Source: Sphingomonas sp. Leaf407 (lineage in GTDB: Bacteria; Pseudomonadota; Alphaproteobacteria; Sphingomonadales; Sphingomonadaceae). From it: a DNA stretch of 64,000 nt. The stretch is taken from assembly GCF_001425385.1 (NCBI RefSeq), contig NZ_LMQO01000001.1, positions 1,216,833 through 1,280,832 on the forward strand. The letters are read 5' to 3'. The position numbers and the translations under genes are program-made. The notes beneath the pieces are model-generated. The model worked only from the letters and a program-made list of their open reading frames with translations. It made no database searches and had not been told where the DNA came from. This document shows, in pieces, positions 36,479 through 45,016 of this stretch (position 1 is its first letter; each line of letters begins with the position of its first letter).

Positions 36479-37423
36479 CTAACTCCCGTTCGAACTCCAC
36501 GGCGCCGCCGCCGTGCGAATGGCCGCGCGCAAGGTCGCTGAACGCGCGCGCGGATTGATACTCGTTTCTTCGTCGCTTGGCCGCACCGCCTTGGCGATGT
36601 GGCCGAAGGTCGCATCCGGCCCCTGCACCACCAGCGGGCGGTGGCGCGATCCGGCCGGCATCGCCCCACCGCGTTCCCGCAGGAAGCGCTTGACGATCCG
36701 GTCCTCCAGACTGTGGAAGCTGACCACCGACAGCCGCCCGCCGGTCCGCAACACCCGCTCCGCCGCGCCCAGCCCGGCGGTCAGTTCGCCCAGCTCGTCG
36801 TTCAGATGGATGCGGATCGCCTGGAACGCGCGGGTCGCCGGGTCCTTCTTCTCGTGCGGACGGTGGCCGAGCGCGCGGCGGACGACGGCGGCAAGTTCGC
36901 CGGTCCGCGCGAACGGGCGCGCGCCGACGATGAAGCTGGCGACGCGGCGGTGGCGCGGTTCCTCGCCATAGCGGTCGAGCACGTCGGAAATCTCGGCCTC
37001 GGCGGCCTCGTTGAGCCATTCGGCGGCGGTCTGCCCCTCGCGGCTCATCCGCATGTCGAGCGGCCCGTCATACTGGAACGAGAAGCCGCGATCGGCTTGG
37101 TCGAGCTGCATCGACGATACGCCGATGTCCATCACCACGCCGTCGACCTGGTCGATCCCGCGCGCCGCCAGCTCGCCCGCCATCGCCGAGAACGGCGCCT
37201 CGATCAGCGTCAGCCGATCGCCGGCCTCCGCCAGCAGCGGCGCGGCGGCGGCATGGGCGGTCGGATCGCGATCGAACGCGATCACGTTTGCGCCGGCGGC
37301 CAGCATCGTGCGGGTATAGCCGCCCGCGCCGAAGGTGGCGTCCACATGGACCTCGCCCGGCTGGATCGCCAGCGCGGCGACCGCTTCGGCCAGCAGGACC
37401 GGGATATGCGGAGCGGCGGTCAT
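36479..37423 (-). CDS. rsmH: 16S rRNA m4C1402 methyltransferase
   Basis: SAM-dependent methyltransferase (MraW), 314 residues, that N4-methylates C1402 of 16S rRNA. The family start [13 protein letters not shown] is followed by the SAM loop [51 protein letters not shown], and [20 protein letters not shown] 37423 overlaps the mraZ stop by 4 bases. It ends 6 bases before ftsL. Confidence 0.96.
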   Translation of the reverse strand: MTAAPHIPVLLAEAVAALAIQPGEVHVDATFGAGGYTRTMLAAGANVIAFDRDPTAHAAAAPLLAEAGDRLTLIEAPFSAMAGELAARGIDQVDGVVMDIGVSSMQLDQADRGFSFQYDGPLDMRMSREGQTAAEWLNEAAEAEISDVLDRYGEEPRHRRVASFIVGARPFARTGELAAVVRRALGHRPHEKKDPATRAFQAIRIHLNDELGELTAGLGAAERVLRTGGRLSVVSFHSLEDRIVKRFLRERGGAMPAGSRHRPLVVQGPDATFGHIAKAVRPSDEETSINPRARSATLRAAIRTAAAPWSSNGS

Positions 37424-37890
37424 TGCAGCCCCTTTTCTTCCATCAGGAATTCGCACAGCTCGCGCGTGTCGCCGTCGATGCCCTCGTCGGCGATCAGCGT
37501 GAACGGGTCCCAGATGTTGAAGGTATCGCCGCGCCCGTGGAAGAACGCCCATTTGTCGATGTTGGAACGGCGACGATAGAAGGTCGGCAGGACGAACCGC
37601 CCGGCGCTGTCGAACGGCGCGGTTTCGAGATTGCCGAACGCCTTGCCGGCGACGTTATAGTCGGTGTCGACGTCCTCGTCGCTGCCCTGCGGCGCGCGCG
37701 AATACAGGATCTTGGGCCAGGCGGCGTCGAACGCGCTGAGGCAGGCATGTTTGGCGTGGCGTTTGATGAGCAGTTCGCGGGAGTCGGCGTTCTTCTCCAG
37801 CACCGAGCGCAGCTTGGCAGGAACCGCGACGCGACCCTTCGCGTCGACCGCCTGAAGCCCATAGCTCAGGTAGAGTTCCCTGTCCGACAC
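37420..37890 (-). CDS. mraZ: Transcriptional regulator MraZ
   Basis: A 156-residue protein with two SpoVT/AbrB-like halves: [21 protein letters not shown] and [19 protein letters not shown]. In E. coli MraZ represses the dcw operon through TGGG-containing repeats upstream of its own gene. The start is GTG 37890 with AGGGG five bases upstream. It is the first gene of the cluster. Four TGGG repeats at 10-base spacing lie 120-160 bases upstream (38013-38046). Confidence 0.94.
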   Translation of the reverse strand: MSDRELYLSYGLQAVDAKGRVAVPAKLRSVLEKNADSRELLIKRHAKHACLSAFDAAWPKILYSRAPQGSDEDVDTDYNVAGKAFGNLETAPFDSAGRFVLPTFYRRRSNIDKWAFFHGRGDTFNIWDPFTLIADEGIDGDTRELCEFLMEEKGLQ

Positions 37891-38245
37891 GTAGCCCCTG
37901 TTCGGTTACGCAGGACACCCGTCTCGTCCGACCAAATACACGCCGCACGATTGAAAATGACGATCGCAGGACCTGCCCCCTGTGACGCATACGGACGTAT
38001 CAAAAACATGATTGGGCAACAATGGGCAAAATTGGGCAGAAATGGGAGAAAGCGCCAAAAGGATGAAAACAAATGGGATGTACTTGGTTTGTTCTATGGC
38101 AAGTCGCATCATTTGCCGGGGGTATTTATGGGAGGAGCCCCCACCCGCCGATTACCGCCGCCCGAACGCACGACGTGATTGGCGGAAAACTGCGGATAAT
38201 CTGGATCAGTAAACGCCCATGGGCGGCGGGCCGACCGGGACGGCG
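37891..38245. other. Upstream region of the dcw cluster
   Basis: This 355-base stretch between mraZ and the small membrane protein holds no gene. It contains the MraZ-type repeats and is A-rich relative to its surroundings (38035-38080), fitting the dcw promoter region. No -35/-10 pair was assigned. Confidence 0.6.
38013..38046 (-). promoter_or_regulatory. MraZ operator: four TGGG repeats at 10-base spacing
   Basis: TGGG occurs at 38013, 38023, 38033 and 38043, each within ATTGGGCA/AATGGGCA/AATGGGAG, exactly one helical turn apart. E. coli MraZ recognises TGGGN repeats separated by 5 bases, also a 10-base period. A further TGGG at 38074 is slightly out of phase. Confidence 0.8.
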
Positions 38246-38536
38246 TTATCGCGCGGGCGCGGGTGCCGCTGCATTGCCCGGCGCGACACCCGGCGACACG
38301 CCGAGTTCGGCCAGCGGCTCATCCGGGTTGGCCGACGGGGCGGCATCGACGACCGCCGCGTTCGCGGCTTCGTTGAGCAGCGCGGCGTCGTCGCCGATCG
38401 GGGCTTCGTCGATCGCCGAGCGGAACAGCGCGCTCGCCAGCACGATCAGCAGCACGACGAGCACGAGCCCGGTCGCGCCGACGCGCAGTCGCTGCAATAT
38501 CTGGGACTGGTCGGTTCGCGGCACCATCGCGCGCAA
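38246..38536 (-). CDS. Small single-span membrane protein, unknown function
   Basis: A 96-residue protein with an N-terminal basic part (TDQSQILQRLRVGATG), one membrane segment (LVLVVLLIVLASALF, about residues 27-41) and an acidic, Ala/Pro-rich outer tail. It starts only 3 bases after the cysK stop, so it is probably co-transcribed with it. The family is not recognised. Confidence 0.7.
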   Translation of the reverse strand: MRAMVPRTDQSQILQRLRVGATGLVLVVLLIVLASALFRSAIDEAPIGDDAALLNEAANAAVVDAAPSANPDEPLAELGVSPGVAPGNAAAPAPAR

Positions 38537-38539
38537 CGG

Positions 38540-39532
38540 TTACGCCGAAGCGGCCGCGCTGTCGACCGCCAACCCCTTGGCCGCCAGCCATTCGGGGTTG
38601 TACAGCGTCGAGAGGTAGCGAAAGCCGGTATCGCACAGGATCGTCACGACCCGGCTGCCCGGCCCCAGTTGCCGCGCCAGCCGCACCGCGCCGGCGACGT
38701 TGATCCCCGACGACAGGCCAAGACACAACCCCTCCTCGGCGAGCAGGCGGCGGACCCATTCCATGCCTTCCGCGTCCGATACGCGGAACTGGGTATCGAT
38801 CGGCGCGCCTTCGAGGTTGGCGGTGATCCGCCCCTGCCCGATCCCTTCCGCGACCGACGATCCTTCGGAGCGCAGCTCGCCATGAGCATAATAGTCGTAC
38901 AGTGCCGCGCCATGCGGATCGGTGAGCGCGATACGGACGCGCTCGTCCTTCTCCTTGAGGCCGAGGCCGACGCCGGCGATCGTCCCCCCGGTCCCGGCGG
39001 CGCAGGTGAAGCCGTCGATCCGTCCGTCCATCTGTTCCCAGATTTCGGGCGCGGTGCCGACGATGTGCGCGCGGCGGTTGGCGATATTGTCGAACTGGTT
39101 CGCCCAGATCGCGTTGGGCGTCTCCTCGGCGATCCGCCTGCTAGTGTGGACGAAATGACCGGGGTTCGAATAGGGCGCGGCGGGCACCAGTACCAGCTCG
39201 GCGCCCAGCGCGCGCAGCGTGTCCATCTTCTCGCGGCTCTGCGTCTCGGGCATGACGATGATCGTCCTGTAGCCCTTGGCATTGGCGACGAGCGCCAGGC
39301 CGATACCGGTGTTGCCGGCGGTCCCCTCGACGATCGTGCCGCCGGGCTGGATGGCCCCGCGCGCCTCGGCATCCTCGACGATGAACAACGCCGCGCGATC
39401 CTTCACGCTGGCGCCGGGATTGGCGAATTCGCACTTGGCGAAGATTTCCGCCCCCGCCGCCTCGCTCGGCCCCTTGAGGCGGACGAGCGGGGTATTGCCG
39501 ATGAGGGCGAGCGTGTCGGTGGCAGTGTGCAT
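38540..39532 (-). CDS. cysK: Cysteine synthase A (O-acetylserine sulfhydrylase)
   Basis: PLP-dependent beta-family enzyme of 330 residues. The PLP lysine is in FANPGASVKDRAALFIV, the substrate loop is EGTAGNTGIGLALVA, the PLP phosphate loop CAAGTGGTIAGVGLGL, and the C-terminal GLSSGINVAGAVRLA. ATG 39532 (MHTATDTLALIGNTPLVRLKG) matches the family start. It makes cysteine from O-acetylserine and sulfide; metZ further upstream handles sulfide for homocysteine. Confidence 0.92.
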   Translation of the reverse strand: MHTATDTLALIGNTPLVRLKGPSEAAGAEIFAKCEFANPGASVKDRAALFIVEDAEARGAIQPGGTIVEGTAGNTGIGLALVANAKGYRTIIVMPETQSREKMDTLRALGAELVLVPAAPYSNPGHFVHTSRRIAEETPNAIWANQFDNIANRRAHIVGTAPEIWEQMDGRIDGFTCAAGTGGTIAGVGLGLKEKDERVRIALTDPHGAALYDYYAHGELRSEGSSVAEGIGQGRITANLEGAPIDTQFRVSDAEGMEWVRRLLAEEGLCLGLSSGINVAGAVRLARQLGPGSRVVTILCDTGFRYLSTLYNPEWLAAKGLAVDSAAASA

Positions 39533-39623
39533 GAAGGTCAGATGGCGTAGCCGGCGCGTCTCGGCAAGGCGGGCGTGGGGTAGAATGGGTTGGCGGGGTG
39601 CAACGGGGGCTTTGGCTGGTACG

Positions 39624-39908
39624 TCACACCCGGCGTCGACGCAGCGCATTCGCCCGCCGGTACGGCCAGGCGGCGGCGACGGTTGCCAGTGTCCATGTCG
39701 CCGCGTGGATCATCCATGTTACGACATCCGGCCCGATCTCGCCGTTCCCGCCGTCCTTATAATAGGCCGTCGGCATGGCGTAGCGAGCAGAGCTGTATTG
39801 AAAGAACAGTACAAGACCGAACCACGTCGAAACTGCACCAAAAAGGCCAAAGCGGGCGATGCCGATGATGGCGGCGACAAGCAGCAGCGCCAGTCCGGTC
39901 CACCACAT
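39624..39908 (-). CDS. Small membrane protein, unknown function
   Basis: About 94 residues from ATG 39908 (MWWTGLALLLVAAIIGIARFG), with three hydrophobic segments and a basic end (RRANALRRRRV). It begins 5 bases after the LysR-type gene and is therefore likely the last gene of the metZ-apaG-lysR string. The family is not recognised. Confidence 0.65.
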   Translation of the reverse strand: MWWTGLALLLVAAIIGIARFGLFGAVSTWFGLVLFFQYSSARYAMPTAYYKDGGNGEIGPDVVTWMIHAATWTLATVAAAWPYRRANALRRRRV

Positions 39909-39913
39909 GGCGA

Positions 39914-40705
39914 TCACCCCACCAACGCATCCACCAGCGCCTTGACCTTCGCCTGCCGCCATTGCGGCAGCGGTGCGACCAGCCAGTAGCCGAGCCGCCC
40001 GGCCTTCGGTTCGCCGACCACGACCAGCCGGCCGGCGGCGATGTCGTCGCGGGCGAGGAGTTCGGGGACGGTCGCGCGGCCCAGCCCCGCCGCCGCCGCG
40101 TCGATCGCGAGGCCGGCATCAGCGACGCGGACCAGCGCCGTCGCGTCCTCGGGCGAGCAGCCGGGCCAGCCGATGCGGGTGTCCGCACCGCCACCGGCAC
40201 GCTCGACCGTCACCATGCCGTCCGATTCGAGCGCCTCGCCTTCCTGCGCGCCCGGCCCCTCGCCCCAACGCACGGCGAGGTCGAGGTTGGCTTCGGTGAA
40301 GTCGACCGCGTCGTCGGCGGCGACCAGCGCGAAGCGGAGTTCGCCGTCCGCAGCGGCGATGCGCGACAGGCGCGGCAGCAGCCACTTCTGGGTCACGTCG
40401 CGCGGCGCGGCGATGGTCAGCGACTTGGACGACTGGCCCGCCTGCATCGCGCGGACCGCTTCCTCGAATTGCAGGAACCCGCCGCGCAGCGCCGCCAGTC
40501 CCGCCTCGCCCTCGGGCGTCAGTTCCAGCCCGCGCGTGGTGCGGCGGAACAGGACGACGCCCAGCGTATCCTCGAGCGCACGGACCTGCTGCCCGACGGC
40601 GGCGGGCGTCACCGCCAGTTCGTCGGCGGCGCGGGTGAACGACAGGTGGCGCGCGGCGGCGTCGAGCACGCGCAGGCCATTCAGCGGCAGGTGCGTGCGC
40701 TTCAT
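39914..40705 (-). CDS. LysR-family transcriptional regulator, GcvA-like
   Basis: A 263-residue regulator with the N-terminal LysR helix-turn-helix LRVLDAAARHLSFTRAADELAVTPAAVGQQVRALEDTLG and a substrate-binding domain. The opening LPLNGLRVLDAAARH and the domain pattern (RDVTQKWLLPRL, DLAVRWGEG) match the GcvA/AmpR subgroup. It overlaps apaG by 4 bases. Its effector domain is slightly short. The targets are unknown. Confidence 0.88.
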   Translation of the reverse strand: MKRTHLPLNGLRVLDAAARHLSFTRAADELAVTPAAVGQQVRALEDTLGVVLFRRTTRGLELTPEGEAGLAALRGGFLQFEEAVRAMQAGQSSKSLTIAAPRDVTQKWLLPRLSRIAAADGELRFALVAADDAVDFTEANLDLAVRWGEGPGAQEGEALESDGMVTVERAGGGADTRIGWPGCSPEDATALVRVADAGLAIDAAAAGLGRATVPELLARDDIAAGRLVVVGEPKAGRLGYWLVAPLPQWRQAKVKALVDALVG

Positions 40706-41103
40706 GCGCCGACCGCCGGGGCCAGCAGGTTGAAGCGCGGGATCGCCACGTCGAAGGTCGTGCCGTCGTCCGCCAGCATATGATAGCTCCCCTGCATCGC
40801 GCCGGTCGGCGTCGTCAGCGGACAGCCCGATACATAATTAAAGCTCCCGCCCGGCTCGATCACCGGCTGTTCGCCGATCACCCCTTCGCCCTCGACGCTG
40901 TGGCGCTCGCCGCGACCGTCGGTGATGATCCAGTGGCGGGTGAGCAACTGCACCGTGCGGTCGGAGCCGTTCTCGATACGGATGTGATACGCCCAGAACC
41001 AGCGCCCGGATTGCGGCTGCGACTGTTCGGGCAGATAGGTCGCCGATACCCGCACGGCGATTCCCGCCGTCGTCGCCTCGTGCGGGAACAGCGCCTTCAT
41101 CAT
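40702..41103 (-). CDS. apaG: ApaG-family protein
   Basis: A 133-residue ApaG domain: VRVSATYLPEQSQP.., WAYHIRIENGSDRTVQLLTRHWIITDG, VEGEGVIGEQPVIEPGGSFNYVSGCPLTTPTGAMQGSYHM. ApaG is an immunoglobulin/FN3-like fold of uncertain cellular role, linked with Ap4A metabolism in E. coli by gene context. The ATG pair at 41103/41100 overlaps the metZ stop; it overlaps the LysR gene downstream. Confidence 0.94.
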   Translation of the reverse strand: MMKALFPHEATTAGIAVRVSATYLPEQSQPQSGRWFWAYHIRIENGSDRTVQLLTRHWIITDGRGERHSVEGEGVIGEQPVIEPGGSFNYVSGCPLTTPTGAMQGSYHMLADDGTTFDVAIPRFNLLAPAVGA

Positions 41104-42308
41104 AGCGACACCGCGCGGAGCGCCTGATCGAGATCGGCGATCAGGTCGGCCGGGTCTTCCAGCCCGACGTTGATGCGGATCATCCCCTCGCCAATGCCCA
41201 TCTCCAACCGTTTGTCCTCGGCCAGCCCCGAATGGGTGGTCGAGGCGGGGTGGGTCATCAACGAGCGCGAATCGCCGATGTTGTTCGAGATGTCGATCAG
41301 TTGCAGCGCGTCGAGCAGCCCGTGCGTCTGGGTACGCCCGCCATCCAGCTCGAACGAGAAGATCGGCCCGGCCTTCTTCATCTGCCGCATCGCGAGGTCG
41401 TGCTGTGGATGGCTCGGCAGGCCGGGGAAGTTGATCTTCGGCACGCGGCCTTCGAGGAAGCGGCCGACCTCCAGCGCATTGTCCGACTGGCGCATCACGC
41501 GCAGGTCGAGCGTCTCCAAGCCCTTCAGCACGACCCACGCATTGAACGCGCTGAGCGTCGGGCCGGTGTTGCGGGTAAACGGCAGCAGCACATCGTTGAT
41601 GAAGGCGCTCGTCCCGCAGACCGCCCCGGCGAGGACGCGGCCCTGCCCTTCCATCAGCTTGGTCGCGCTATAGGCGACCACGTCGGCACCGAAATCCATC
41701 GGCCGTTGCAGCGCGGGGCTGGCGAAGGCGTTGTCGACCACGGTCGTGATCCCGCGTTCGCGTGCCGCCGCGCAGATCGCGGTCAGATCGGCCACGTCCA
41801 TCGTCGGATTGGCCGGCGTCTCGAAGAACCAGACTTTCGTGTTGGGCCGGCTGGCGTCGATGAACGCCTGCGTGTCGCGCGCATCGACGACGGTCGTCTC
41901 GATCCCGAACTTCGGGAGCAGCGTGTCGGTCAGCCAGCGGCACGACCCGAAGGCGGCGCGGCCGCCGACGAGGTGATCGCCTGCCGACAACTGGCACAGC
42001 AGCGACGCGGTCATCGCCGCCATGCCGCTGGCCATCGTCCGGCACGCCTCGGCTCCTTCGAGGAGCGCGATGCGCTCTTCGAGCATCTCGACGGTCGGGT
42101 TCTGGAGCCGCGAATAGGTCATGCCCGCCTGTTCGCCGGCGAAGCGCGCGGCGGCATCGCCCGCGCAGTCATAGGCATAGCCCGAGGTCAGGAACAGCGC
42201 TTCCGACGTCTCGCCATATTCGCTGCGCGCGGTGCCGCCGCGCACGGCCTGCGTTGCGGGACGCCAGTGGGCGGTGATGCTGCGGTCTTGTCCGGTCTTG
42301 CGCTTCAT
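41100..42308 (-). CDS. metZ: O-succinylhomoserine sulfhydrylase
   Basis: PLP enzyme of the Cys/Met metabolism family, 402 residues, that makes homocysteine from O-succinylhomoserine and sulfide. The PLP lysine lies in VVAYSATKLMEGQGRVLAGAV; other blocks are TYSRLQNPTVEMLEERIALLEGAEA, ASGMAAMTASLL, and HPASTTHSGLAEDKRLEMGIGEGMIRINVGLED. The signature fits MetZ better than cystathionine gamma-synthase. It is divergent from recJ. The short leader shows only a small CCTCTGG/CCGGGGG hairpin. Confidence 0.9.
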   Translation of the reverse strand: MKRKTGQDRSITAHWRPATQAVRGGTARSEYGETSEALFLTSGYAYDCAGDAAARFAGEQAGMTYSRLQNPTVEMLEERIALLEGAEACRTMASGMAAMTASLLCQLSAGDHLVGGRAAFGSCRWLTDTLLPKFGIETTVVDARDTQAFIDASRPNTKVWFFETPANPTMDVADLTAICAAARERGITTVVDNAFASPALQRPMDFGADVVAYSATKLMEGQGRVLAGAVCGTSAFINDVLLPFTRNTGPTLSAFNAWVVLKGLETLDLRVMRQSDNALEVGRFLEGRVPKINFPGLPSHPQHDLAMRQMKKAGPIFSFELDGGRTQTHGLLDALQLIDISNNIGDSRSLMTHPASTTHSGLAEDKRLEMGIGEGMIRINVGLEDPADLIADLDQALRAVSL

Positions 42309-42387
42309 GGGAAACGCCTTTGCGCCCTTCGCCCCCGGATTTCCAGAGGGAGATGACAGCGGGGCCGCGTGCGCCTAGGTGAGGGCG

Positions 42388-44151
42388 ATGCGTCCCGTCC
42401 TCGATGTGCATCGCTCGATCCTTGGCCAGCCGTGGCGCTGGCGCGGCCTTGAAGGCGATGTGTGCGACGACGGGTTCGTCGCCGACGACCTCGTCACCCG
42501 TATCCTGCTGGCGCGCGGCTGTCCGCGCGACGCGCTGGAGGCGCACAAAGCCCCCAGTATCCGCGGCTTCATGCCCGATCCGTCGATCTTCCGCGACATG
42601 GACCGCGCCGCCGACCGGCTGGCGCAGGCGGTCGTTTCGGGCGAACAGGTCGCGATCTTCGGCGATTATGACGTTGACGGCGCGACGTCGGCGGCATTGC
42701 TGTTGCGGTTGCTGCGCGACATGGGGCTGGCACCCCGCGCCTATATCCCCGACCGGCAACTGGAAGGCTATGGCCCGACCGCCGGCGCGATGCTGCGGTT
42801 GCAGGCGGAGGGGGCGACGCTGATCGTCACCGTCGATTGCGGCGCGCAGGCGTTCGAGGCGCTCGAAGCCGCGCGCGATGCAGGCGTCGAGGTGCTGGTG
42901 GTCGATCATCACCAATGCACCACCGCCCTGCCCCCGGCGCTGGCGGTGGTGAACCCCAACCGGCTCGACGAGGGCGAGGGCGCGGCACACGGCCATCTGG
43001 CAGCGGTGGGCGTGGCGTTCCTGCTCGGCGCGGCGCTGCTCAGGACGCTGCGGGCGCGGGGGTATTTCGCGGACCGAGCGGAGCCGAAACTGCTCGACCT
43101 GCTCGATCTCGTCGCGCTCGGCACCGTCGCCGATGTCGCGCAGTTGCGCGGGCTGAACCGGGCGTTCGTTGCGCAGGGGTTGAAGGTGATGGCGCGGCGG
43201 CAGAATATCGGCATCGCCGCGCTGATCGAGGCGTCGCGCCTGACCCGCGCGCCGACCGCGACCGATCTGGGCTTTGCGCTGGGGCCACGGATCAACGCAG
43301 GAGGGCGCGTTGGCAAGTCCGATCTGGGCGTCCGGCTGCTGACGACGCGGGACCCTGACGAAGCCCGGACGCTGGCGATCGAGCTCGACCGGCTGAACGA
43401 CGAGCGCCGCCTGATCGAAGGCGACGTCCAGTCCACCGCCGACCTGCTGGCCGCCGGACAGGAGAGGCGCGGCTGCGTGGTCGTCGCCAGCCGGGGCTGG
43501 CATCCGGGTGTTATCGGCATCGTCGCCGGACGGTTGAAGGAACGGCTCGGCCGGCCGGTGCTGGTGCTGGCGATCGACGAACACGGCGTGGCCAAGGGAT
43601 CGGCACGCTCGATCCCCGGCGTCGACATCGGCGCAGCGATCCTTGCCGCCAAGGAGATCGGCCTGATCGTCGCGGGCGGCGGCCATGCGGCGGCGGGCGG
43701 AGTCACCGTCGCCGAGGACGGGATCGCCGCGCTCGGCGATTTCCTGCACGACCGGTTGCACGCGGGGGTGGAGCGTGCGCGCGAGGACCGGGCATTGCTG
43801 GTCGACGCGGTGCTGGCCCCCGGCGGGCTCAACCCGCTGCTGATCGACGCGCTGGCGGTCGGCGGGCCGTACGGCGTGGGCTGGCCGCAGCCGCGCGTCG
43901 CGGCGGGGCCGGTGCGAATCGTCAAGGCGGACATCGTCGGCAACGGCCATGTCCGCGCGATCGTGAGCGGCGACGACGGGCGCGGGTTCAAGGGTGTCGC
44001 CTTCCGCGCCGCCGACACCGACCTCGGCCGCGCGCTGCTGGGCGCACCCAAGCACCGCCGCCTGTGGCTCGCCGGTCGTGCGAAGCTCGACGACTGGGGC
44101 AGCCGCCCGGCGGCGGAACTGCATATCGACGACCTCGCCTGGGCCGATTGA
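42388..44151 (+). CDS. recJ: Single-stranded-DNA-specific exonuclease RecJ
   Basis: A 5'-3' single-strand exonuclease of about 587 residues. DHH-family motifs are intact: VAIFGDYDVDGATSAALL (motif I), VTVDCGA, VVDHHQC (DHH), LGTVADVAQL, and GGGHAAAGG in DHHA1. GFALGPRINAGGRVGKSDLGVRLL is the RecJ core signature. ATG 42388 follows AGGTGAGG; GTG 42379 is an alternative. A C-terminal OB-like domain completes the protein. Confidence 0.95.
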   Translation: MRPVLDVHRSILGQPWRWRGLEGDVCDDGFVADDLVTRILLARGCPRDALEAHKAPSIRGFMPDPSIFRDMDRAADRLAQAVVSGEQVAIFGDYDVDGATSAALLLRLLRDMGLAPRAYIPDRQLEGYGPTAGAMLRLQAEGATLIVTVDCGAQAFEALEAARDAGVEVLVVDHHQCTTALPPALAVVNPNRLDEGEGAAHGHLAAVGVAFLLGAALLRTLRARGYFADRAEPKLLDLLDLVALGTVADVAQLRGLNRAFVAQGLKVMARRQNIGIAALIEASRLTRAPTATDLGFALGPRINAGGRVGKSDLGVRLLTTRDPDEARTLAIELDRLNDERRLIEGDVQSTADLLAAGQERRGCVVVASRGWHPGVIGIVAGRLKERLGRPVLVLAIDEHGVAKGSARSIPGVDIGAAILAAKEIGLIVAGGGHAAAGGVTVAEDGIAALGDFLHDRLHAGVERAREDRALLVDAVLAPGGLNPLLIDALAVGGPYGVGWPQPRVAAGPVRIVKADIVGNGHVRAIVSGDDGRGFKGVAFRAADTDLGRALLGAPKHRRLWLAGRAKLDDWGSRPAAELHIDDLAWAD

Positions 44152-44182
44152 TGCGATTGATGCGATAGTCGCAATTTTTCGG

Positions 44183-44211
44183 TTGACCGATCGGCGGGCC
44201 TCCCCTAACCG
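44183..44211 (+). promoter_or_regulatory. Possible promoter for tRNA-Glu
   Basis: TTGACC at 44183-44188 and, 17 bases later, TAACCG at 44206-44211. The -35 is good and the -10 is poor; it would start about 10 bases before the tRNA. Confidence 0.35.
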
Positions 44212-44228
44212 GCCCTCCACGCCTTCAA

Positions 44229-44303
44229 GGCCCCTTCGTCTAGCGGTTAGGACGCGGCCCTTTCACGGCTGAAGCACGGGTTCGATTCCCGTAGGGGTCA
44301 CCA
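44229..44303 (+). tRNA. tRNA-Glu (anticodon UUC)
   Basis: A 75-base cloverleaf: acceptor GGCCCCT/AGGGGTC, D-arm with TCTAGCGGTTAGGAC, anticodon stem CGGCC/GGCTG with loop CTTTCAC (anticodon TTC), T-arm ACGGG-TTCGATT-CCCGT, and an encoded CCA end (44301-44303). Confidence 0.97.
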
Positions 44304-45016
44304 GCGCAAGCATCAGCCATATATGCCTGCCGGTGACGAGGTTTTCTCTCATCAGTTGACGCGACCCTGTTATCGGTCGCTTTGTCCGCAAACGGCCGAT
44401 GCCGTCGAAGGACAGCAACCACCGCGTCCACAATGGTCGACACCGTCGGATGCGAGGCCTTCGGACCGGCCGGCATATCCCTCGACCACCGTTCGCTTAG
44501 TTCCCTTGGCGACGGCCTTCCGGTTGATACCGCGCCGCTTCACCAGCACCTTCGGTCTCTCCTGACGATGCTATGCCGTATCGCCCGCCCGGCGAAGGTC
44601 GGGGATCGCCGATGTCGACCGGGTCCTCGCGTGTAGAACCTGTCCCATCATGTATTCTTGGTGCTTGCGCCGATGCTGTACCAGCAACTGCCAGGATCAA
44701 AGACCCGACATTCATGGATCAAATTCTATCGAGTGCGTCTTCTTCGCAGTCGAGAGGGCCGACCGCTATTCTTACTTATCCAGTAATAAATACTTTTATA
44801 TTGTTACAGAATGTTTCTGAAACCTGTATCTTGATTAGCTGTGTAACTATAAAGACACAATCCGTGACGAATACATCTTGTTCCCCTTCCGCCGGTTGCG
44901 ATTGGTCAGGGTAGTTGATCTAGTGACGACCAGGGGCCGGCAGACCGCACAATGCCACGCAGGCCCTTTGATGCGCAGACGCTGCGCATCGGAAAAACAA
45001 CAGGGGAACATCCTAC
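44304..45016. other. 713-base non-coding region with an AT-rich core
   Basis: No convincing gene. Short ORFs on either strand lack ribosome sites and family features. From about 44740 to 44880 the sequence turns strongly AT-rich (for example TAATAAATACTTTTATATTG), very unlike the rest of the window. This may be the promoter region of the receptor gene or the scar of an element at the 3' end of the tRNA. I saw no second copy of the tRNA 3' end in the window. Confidence 0.5.
44970..44990 (+). promoter_or_regulatory. Perfect hairpin in the leader of the receptor gene
   Basis: GATGCGCAG-ACG-CTGCGCATC, a 9-bp perfect stem with a 3-base loop, 27 bases before the receptor ATG. No T-run follows. It could modulate translation or mRNA stability; it does not match a riboswitch that I know. 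Confidence 0.5.

Noticed and set aside
35862-37019. A long N-terminal extension of FtsI
   Set aside because: The extension overlaps ftsL and rsmH in another frame. GTG 35861 with a GTGA overlap gives a normal FtsI.
42309-42387. SAM-type riboswitch in the metZ leader
   Set aside because: The leader is only about 80 bases and shared with recJ. It has one small hairpin but not the SAM-II pseudoknot core that I would expect.
44240-44715. Short minus-strand ORFs after tRNA-Glu, considered as transposase remnants
   Set aside because: One overlaps the tRNA itself; translations in all frames show no DDE or recombinase motif.
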